Shown one piece after another: positions 58,825 to 64,000 of a stretch of 64,000 bases of DNA. Source of the DNA: a bacterium (GTDB lineage Bacteria; Vulcanimicrobiota; Vulcanimicrobiia; Vulcanimicrobiales; Vulcanimicrobiaceae); NCBI GenBank assembly GCA_021805775.1, contig JAJZED010000001.1, positions 155,800 through 219,799 of the forward strand, in the 5' to 3' direction. The position numbers were made by a program, and so were the translations under genes. Under the pieces are notes generated by a model. It saw only the letters and a list, made by a program, of their open reading frames with translations. It searched no databases and had not been told where the DNA came from. Each line of letters opens with the position of its first letter. The stretch's first letter is position 1.

Positions 58825-60897
58825 CTCGATACTCCCCGCCGAACGATTCGCTCTCCCCGGTCCGAGCGCGCGCACGATATAGATGCCGGTGAGGCGTAAC
58901 GGCGGCAGCGCCGTCTTTGGGATAATTACTCGCACCGAGCGGAGGCCGGGACGCTCGAGCCTTTCCGCGGTGAGCAAGATGTCGTCGTTACGCGCATCGC
59001 GCATCGCGACCCGCAGGACCCCACCCTGCCCCGCGGAGCGAACGTCGAACGTCAGCGCGGTCGTCTCCGGCGGTAACGGCTGTTCGAAGAGGGCGAAAGC
59101 CGCACGCTCGGCACCGCTGAAATCGTAAGCGAGATCGACGGCATCTCCGCCGTTCGCTGCCGTGACGCCGCCTGCTTGCGAGGCGGGAACGCTCAAGAAC
59201 CGCGCGACACGCGCCAGACGTAATCGAACGAAGTGCATGCCGACACGCACGCTTCTCGATGCGATGGTGCCGCCGATCTCCAAATGTGCGACGGTATCGC
59301 CATCCCCTACGGTCATCAGGCCCGAAGGGGAGATGTTCGCACCGACGGCGTGCCAGGGAAGCTCGCCGGGAAGCGCGATTCGCGCCCCATCGACGTCGCG
59401 CGCGGTCGCGCGCAGTTGCAGCGTACCGTTCGCCGTCACGTCGGCGAGCCGCGGATGAATCGTCAGCGCGGCGGGGCGATCGAAGATTTCGAGCGCAACG
59501 CTCCCCCGTAACGGTCCGTCGCCGAGCACGAGCCGTCCCCTACCGGCTGCGCGAGCGAGGAACGTGCCGTTCGCAAAGGTGCCGAGGGACGAGGGTTCGA
59601 TGCGAGCGCGAACGTTCGTGTCGGCGGCTCCGAGCGGATGGAGCGCGCTATCGACGCGCAGAATATTCAGTTCGACGCGAGCACCGACCAGCGCGCGAAT
59701 TTTCTGCGGGCGAACGGCGAGCGCCGCCGGCGGCCCAATCGGCGCAAGTTCTTCGATAGCGATTCCTTCAGCGAGGCGGCGCTCCGTTCCATCGGAGGGA
59801 TCGCCGAGAACGCGCGGGTGCATGCGACCGGGCGTGCGCGCGAGCATGAGCGACGATCCCCCTCCGTCGAGCGCCATCGCGTCGCGTGCGCCGAGCGAGA
59901 GCATCAACGCTGCAAGTTGACGACGCGTGACGCCGATACTGTAGTGAGGATTCTTCCCATCGATCTCGACAATCAGTACGCGACCGCTTGCCGTCGTACC
60001 GATCGCCGTCGTCGGAATCGCCACCGAGAAACTCGCTCCGTTTGGACCCTCGGGATCGTGTTGGTACTCTCCCGCGCGCAAAAACATCGGGCCGCCGCCG
60101 AATGCCGTGCGAATCGAAGCGCTCTCGCCGCCTCGTTCGATCGTACCCGCAATGGCGAGCGTTGCCCCGACGGGCGGAACGCCGATCGCCGATTCGGTGG
60201 TAAGGCCGTAGGAGAGATAATATCCCGCTGGGTTGCTTTGGAGGTTATCGGCTACCCCGAGCACGCGATAGGTCGCAAAGGGCGGCGACCCGGCGATCGG
60301 TGCGAGCGCGAGGAGCGTTGCATCGGGGAACGCGGGCATCGCACCGTACGACGGAAGAAAAAGCACCGGGCCATCGTTCGCGCGGCGATCGATCGCCGCG
60401 AGCGGAAGCCGCAGGGTGCCGAGCGAGATCGAGCCTTGAAATACGAGGCTGCCGATTCGCGCGTCTCCATTTGCATCGATGGCGAACATCGCGCGCGGAT
60501 AGGGCGTGCGCAATAGCGAGCCGTTGCGCACCAGTCCCCCGATCGGTGCGCCGTTTCCCGCGATAGCGAAGTAGTCTCCGTTTACTGCCGCAACAGCACG
60601 ATGGTGTGCGGCGAGCATCGAGGAAAGGCGCTCCCGCGCGCCAACGAGCGTATGGTGGGCGAGAAACGGCACGAGGCGTAGCCGCGGGTCGTGCGGATCG
60701 AACGCCAGCACGGAGGCATGGATGGGGCCTAGCGCGGTGAGAAAACGATAGCGCGCGAGCCGGAGCCCGGGCGCGATCTCGGTGCGCGATGCCGTTTCGG
60801 CAAGAACTTGGGGAAAGGGCGGAGGCGGCGCAATCGCTCCGGTTGTGAGAAGAAGCAGGCTCGCCGCGAGTGCGCGCAGCGAGTTCTTCTCGATCAT
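58759..60897 (-). CDS. Phosphodiester glycosidase family protein (NAGPA/DUF2233-like)
   Basis: 712 residues from the ATG at 60897. A signal peptide (LAASLLLLTTGAIA) and then a NAGPA-like catalytic domain at ~50-390: AVNGDYFAI, AIDANGDARIGSLV, VEIDGKNPHYSIGVT, MALDGGGSSLML, GDPSDGTERRLAEGIAI. The rest is a set of beta-rich domains. It may remove sugars from cell-wall or exopolysaccharide phosphodiesters. Start overlaps the upstream gene by ATGA. Confidence 0.83.
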   Translation of the reverse strand: MIEKNSLRALAASLLLLTTGAIAPPPPFPQVLAETASRTEIAPGLRLARYRFLTALGPIHASVLAFDPHDPRLRLVPFLAHHTLVGARERLSSMLAAHHRAVAAVNGDYFAIAGNGAPIGGLVRNGSLLRTPYPRAMFAIDANGDARIGSLVFQGSISLGTLRLPLAAIDRRANDGPVLFLPSYGAMPAFPDATLLALAPIAGSPPFATYRVLGVADNLQSNPAGYYLSYGLTTESAIGVPPVGATLAIAGTIERGGESASIRTAFGGGPMFLRAGEYQHDPEGPNGASFSVAIPTTAIGTTASGRVLIVEIDGKNPHYSIGVTRRQLAALMLSLGARDAMALDGGGSSLMLARTPGRMHPRVLGDPSDGTERRLAEGIAIEELAPIGPPAALAVRPQKIRALVGARVELNILRVDSALHPLGAADTNVRARIEPSSLGTFANGTFLARAAGRGRLVLGDGPLRGSVALEIFDRPAALTIHPRLADVTANGTLQLRATARDVDGARIALPGELPWHAVGANISPSGLMTVGDGDTVAHLEIGGTIASRSVRVGMHFVRLRLARVARFLSVPASQAGGVTAANGGDAVDLAYDFSGAERAAFALFEQPLPPETTALTFDVRSAGQGGVLRVAMRDARNDDILLTAERLERPGLRSVRVIIPKTALPPLRLTGIYIVRALGPGRANRSAGSIELSNLRALVAGAPPEDPKPERR

Positions 60898-62111
60898 CGC
60901 CAAACCGCGACCGCCAGCGGATAACCGGCGGTGCGAAGCGGCGCCCCCGGAATGCGCGCGAGCGTCGCAGCGTTGAAGATATCCAATCGGTTATCGCGCG
61001 CGCAGGGAACGTAGAGACGGTCGGTGGGCGCGTCGAAGGTCGGGTCCCACGGAGTGTGGCAGGTGTGGAGCGGCGCGTGGATCGCTTGCAACGTACGAGG
61101 ATCGAGCACGTAGACCACGTCGGATGCTTCGTCGGTCACAAAAAGACGGTGCGCGCTTCCATCGAGTGCGAGCCCAAGCGGAAGATTCAGTAACCCGCTC
61201 CGCGCGACGATATGGAGACGCGGTTGCGTCGCAATTTCAACGACGTCACCGTCGTCGTCGGTCATGCCGCCGTTTCGAACCGCATAAAGATGCGTGCCGT
61301 CGGCATCGAGCGCGAGCGAAAAAACGCGCATCCCAATCTCGATGCGGGCGACCGGCTTCATCGTTCGTGCGTCGAGTTCGAGCACGCTCCCGTCGTTGAC
61401 GTTCGCGACGTAGAGGAGGTTGCGTTGAGGATCGATGGCGATGCCCTCGGCGGTCATTCCCGTCTTGGTGATCTGCGGCCGCGCAGAAACGCGCGCAACC
61501 GCACCGAGTCCGTCAAAATCGCGTAGGGTGGCAAAAAACGCTCCGCCCGGAGCTGCGACAATCTCATCGCTCGCCGACAGAGGGCGACGGACGATTCGCC
61601 ACGGAGCGCGTTCGATGATAGTGAACGCGCTGCCGTCGTTGTCGGTGACGGCGAGGCGAGCGCCGTCGGCGGCGAGATCGCTCGGCGAACCACCCGTGGC
61701 AACGAGCCCCAACATCGAGAGGCTTCGCGCGTCATACAACGCGACGCCGTCGTCGTAGCAAGCGACGGCGATAAGCGTCGCGTTTTTGGGCGGAGCGGGA
61801 AGAATCTTTACGGTGCGTGTGGCGAGCGCGTGACCGTCGCTTGCAATGACCTGCGCGCTCCCCGGGCTTAGCAAGGAAAGATAGCGTGAATCGGTGCCTG
61901 CCGAAGAGATGCGCGCGGGGCCGACGACCGACCACGTGGCGCTTGGCGCGAGGCCGACGGCGGTTAGCGCGATGCGGCTTCCGACGAAGTACGGCAGCGG
62001 AGCGAACGAAATTTTTGCCGGAACGAAGTTGCCCGCTCGCGGTAACCAAATCGCACCGAGCAGTGCAACTGCGGCGGCGCACGCATAGAGCGAGGTGCGT
62101 AACGGCTTCAT
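60894..62111 (-). CDS. YncE-like beta-propeller protein, exported
   Basis: 405 residues from the ATG at 62111. An N-terminal hydrophobic signal (LYACAAAVALLGAIWL) and a series of repeats with the 'LYVANVNDGSVLELDARTM' and 'RLFVTDEASDVVYVLDPRTL' pattern of YVTN beta-propellers. Probably a periplasmic or surface scaffold. Coupled to both neighbours (ATGA with the nitrilase upstream, ATGA with the glycosidase downstream). Confidence 0.8.
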   Translation of the reverse strand: MKPLRTSLYACAAAVALLGAIWLPRAGNFVPAKISFAPLPYFVGSRIALTAVGLAPSATWSVVGPARISSAGTDSRYLSLLSPGSAQVIASDGHALATRTVKILPAPPKNATLIAVACYDDGVALYDARSLSMLGLVATGGSPSDLAADGARLAVTDNDGSAFTIIERAPWRIVRRPLSASDEIVAAPGGAFFATLRDFDGLGAVARVSARPQITKTGMTAEGIAIDPQRNLLYVANVNDGSVLELDARTMKPVARIEIGMRVFSLALDADGTHLYAVRNGGMTDDDGDVVEIATQPRLHIVARSGLLNLPLGLALDGSAHRLFVTDEASDVVYVLDPRTLQAIHAPLHTCHTPWDPTFDAPTDRLYVPCARDNRLDIFNAATLARIPGAPLRTAGYPLAVAVWR

Positions 62112-63367
62112 ACGGAGCATTTGTGGCGGAGCATTTCTACGCGGGCGAGGGTGGCGAGAGCGTCGCTGCTCGGCGCGAGTTCGCCGATTTCGGTCCGAGC
62201 GATATCGATAGCGAACGAAACGACCGGCTGCTGCGAGCTGCTCGAGGTAAGGATCGTTCCCTCGGGATCGACGGCGAAAATTTCCGCCGAAGGACGATGC
62301 ACGACGACGCCGTAGCAGCGCAGTTCGGCACAGCGCGCGCGAGTGAACCGCTCGCACCAACTGCGTTCGAGGTCGCTCTCGCAGCGAAATACCCGCATGC
62401 CGTGCAAGCGTGCTTCGACGAGTGCAAGCGGCGATGCGAGCGCCGCGTCGTCGATCTCCCACGCATCGGCGATGCTATCGAGGGCGTCGAGAAAGCGGCG
62501 CGCAGGCTCGGTCACCGATGCGGCGTCATACGCAACGGCGACGCGCCGACGAGCGGGCATTGCGGCGCTCGGCGCGCCTCCGGGAAGGGCGAGCGCGCGC
62601 GGGCGTATGAAAGCGTTTGGCGCGCCGATCTCGACGGTTGCGAAGATCGTCTCTTCGGTGCGCTCGGAGGCCCGAGCGAGGATGGAACCGTCCGCGGCGA
62701 GGATCGCGCTCTTTCCGCAGTAGCGAGCGATGTCGGCTTCGCCGCCCGCCTTGTTGGCGGCGACGAACGGCACGCGGTTCTCACGGGCGCGGACGAAGGC
62801 GAGCAAGTCAGCCTGAAGATTCTCCAACGCAGAGGGGTCGCGCCCGCTCGTTACCCAGGCGGTCGGCATGGCAAGAATTTGCGCGCCGCGGTCGACGAGG
62901 CTCGCGGCGATCGTCGGGATGCGGCCATCGGCACAGACCAACGCGCCGATCTTTCCCAGCGACGAATCGATGGGTTCGATTCGTTCTCCGGGGGTGAACC
63001 AACGGCGGTCGAAGTGCCAGAGAAAGATCTTGTCGGCGTAGCCGGCACGGCTGCCGTCGCGGTCGATCAGGAGTGCTGCATTAAATCTGCGCTCGGCTTC
63101 AACGCGTACGAAACCCACGAGGATCGCGCTACCGAAGCGTCGTGCCAGGGCCGCGAGCTCCTCGAGCGCGCCATCGATCTCCGACGGTTCGACCGGGCTC
63201 TCGCCGAGAATGTAACCGGGGATCGTCGCCTCCGGCAGAACGAGCAGGTCCGGCTTCTCCGCCAGCGAGCGCTCGACGGCATGGCGAATGGCCGGCCAGC
63301 GTTCGGGAAAAGCGGAGCGGTCGTGTGCTTGCAACTGGAGTGCGGCGACCCGCAATTGGGAACTCAT
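62108..63367 (-). CDS. Carbon-nitrogen hydrolase (nitrilase superfamily)
   Basis: 419 residues. The Glu-Lys-Cys triad is visible in LLVLPEATIPGYI, YADKIFLWHFD and GALVCADGRIP. The N-terminal ~270 residues complete the nitrilase domain; the remaining ~150 (VAVAYDAASVTEPARRFLDAL...) are an additional region that I cannot place. Could be an amidase. It opens the coupled three-gene run ending with the phosphodiester glycosidase. Confidence 0.85.
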   Translation of the reverse strand: MSSQLRVAALQLQAHDRSAFPERWPAIRHAVERSLAEKPDLLVLPEATIPGYILGESPVEPSEIDGALEELAALARRFGSAILVGFVRVEAERRFNAALLIDRDGSRAGYADKIFLWHFDRRWFTPGERIEPIDSSLGKIGALVCADGRIPTIAASLVDRGAQILAMPTAWVTSGRDPSALENLQADLLAFVRARENRVPFVAANKAGGEADIARYCGKSAILAADGSILARASERTEETIFATVEIGAPNAFIRPRALALPGGAPSAAMPARRRVAVAYDAASVTEPARRFLDALDSIADAWEIDDAALASPLALVEARLHGMRVFRCESDLERSWCERFTRARCAELRCYGVVVHRPSAEIFAVDPEGTILTSSSSQQPVVSFAIDIARTEIGELAPSSDALATLARVEMLRHKCSV

Positions 63368-63471
63368 CGTGCAAGGGTTCGACGCCCTCTCATCGCTAAC
63401 CTCAAGGATGCAACGCGCTGCAACGTCTGCGGCGCGCTATCTCCCTCGACGACATGGAGACAAGGAGTACC

Positions 63472-64000
63472 GTGAAAATCTCTTTCCTAACCGGTGGCAT
63501 CGTGCTCGCAAGCGCGGTCGCCCTTCTCGGCAGCGCAACCGCGCGGGCTGCCGAACATCCCTGCGCGAACAAACCGAGCAAATGGCAACGAACGGAGTGC
63601 CGTGAAATGGTTCGTTCTGCGCCCGGGGACCAATACTTCGGGCGTCTGAAGTTGAGCTACCTCGGCATTAATAACACGTTCCACGACGACGCCATTCGTG
63701 CCGGCGCGTACACGACGAACTCGGGGCTTATCTCGTCGGTGAATTTCGCCGATGAAGCCTTGCGCGATTGGGCGCATCGTTATCCCGGCGATCCGCAACT
63801 CGCGCGCAGCTACTTTCTTGCGATTCAGGCGATGAGCAAGCTTTATGTGAAGCCGGAGCAGGATCGCGCTTACCATTACATGCTGGTGCTGGTGAAGAAG
63901 TTTCCCCACACCTATTTCGGCAAAGTGATGAAGAAGAGCTTAGCGCGCGGCTTCACCGAACATTGGTATGCACCGGCTCAGCCGTGCGGAAGCACCGGAG
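63472..64000 (+). CDS. Exported protein, partial (runs off the window)
   Basis: From a GTG at 63472 with an AAGGAG-like Shine-Dalgarno seven bases before. The reading frame stays open to the window edge (176 codons seen). A signal peptide is clear (LTGGIVLASAVALLGSATARA); the mature part begins AEHPCANKPSKW and is helical further on (e.g. FAIQ/LAIQAMSKLYVKPEQDRAYH), compatible with a tetratricopeptide-like periplasmic protein. Family unrecognised. Confidence 0.7.
   Translation, partial: MKISFLTGGIVLASAVALLGSATARAAEHPCANKPSKWQRTECREMVRSAPGDQYFGRLKLSYLGINNTFHDDAIRAGAYTTNSGLISSVNFADEALRDWAHRYPGDPQLARSYFLAIQAMSKLYVKPEQDRAYHYMLVLVKKFPHTYFGKVMKKSLARGFTEHWYAPAQPCGSTG

Overview
The window is a high-GC bacterial chromosome segment whose proteins all look bacterial. 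The futalosine (Mqn) route to menaquinone, a SUF iron-sulfur system with a SufR-type regulator, very tight ATGA/GTGA gene overlaps and repeated 'GCCGAGTAG...CGTATCGAGG' hairpin elements suggest a poorly studied lineage, perhaps Candidatus Eremiobacterota (WPS-2) or a relative. That placement is an inference from gene style only; no rRNA or tRNA gene was seen.

Layout. 1-667: repeat array. 668-4292 (minus): coupled queD-queE-mqnB-mqnD-namZ operon. 4365-5240: DUF4438 protein. 5237-9718 (minus): 2-oxoacid dehydrogenase operon with two E1-alpha genes. 9822-16255 (plus): two TonB-C-like secreted proteins, an M20 amidohydrolase, a DHH phosphoesterase and an ABC exporter. 16320-21262 is a decayed accessory island: TacA/TacT-like toxin-antitoxin pair, an IS256-family element with a triply broken transposase, a truncated VirB11/TrbB-like ATPase, a membrane protein and a broken EVE-Mrr restriction gene. 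21611-23410 encodes a large unrecognised protein. 23620-26420 holds a secreted protein, an Lgt-like membrane protein and Lnt. 26836-32711: beta-CASP MBL protein, SLOG/LOG-like protein, ETF-ubiquinone oxidoreductase and thiO-thiS-thiG. 33373-37115: methyltransferase, RCK potassium channel, peroxiredoxin and MBL hydrolase. 37116-47211 (minus): pyrE, peptide-binding lipoprotein, EF-G-like GTPase, PHP protein with a histone H1-like tail, pcp, and an ECF sigma factor next to a ZAS anti-sigma domain fused to an O6-alkylguanine-DNA alkyltransferase. 47989-52911: sufCDSU, divergent sufR and a second NifU-like scaffold. 53627-64000: hydrolases, a flavin reductase, an O-methyltransferase, a Lon-N protein, folD, TlpA, a phosphodiester glycosidase-like protein, a YncE-like propeller, a nitrilase and a partial secreted protein.

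The most interesting points are: (i) the sigma / anti-sigma-MGMT pair, which looks like an alkylation-sensing switch built from an ECF sigma system instead of Ada; (ii) the hairpin repeats, whose stems change while pairing is kept, whose flanks stay constant, and whose arrays all sit downstream of gene 3' ends, in convergent gaps wherever both neighbours are visible; (iii) the decayed mobile/defence island next to an unknown 599-residue protein; (iv) enzymes with changed key residues (FolD, the EF-G-like protein, PyrE).
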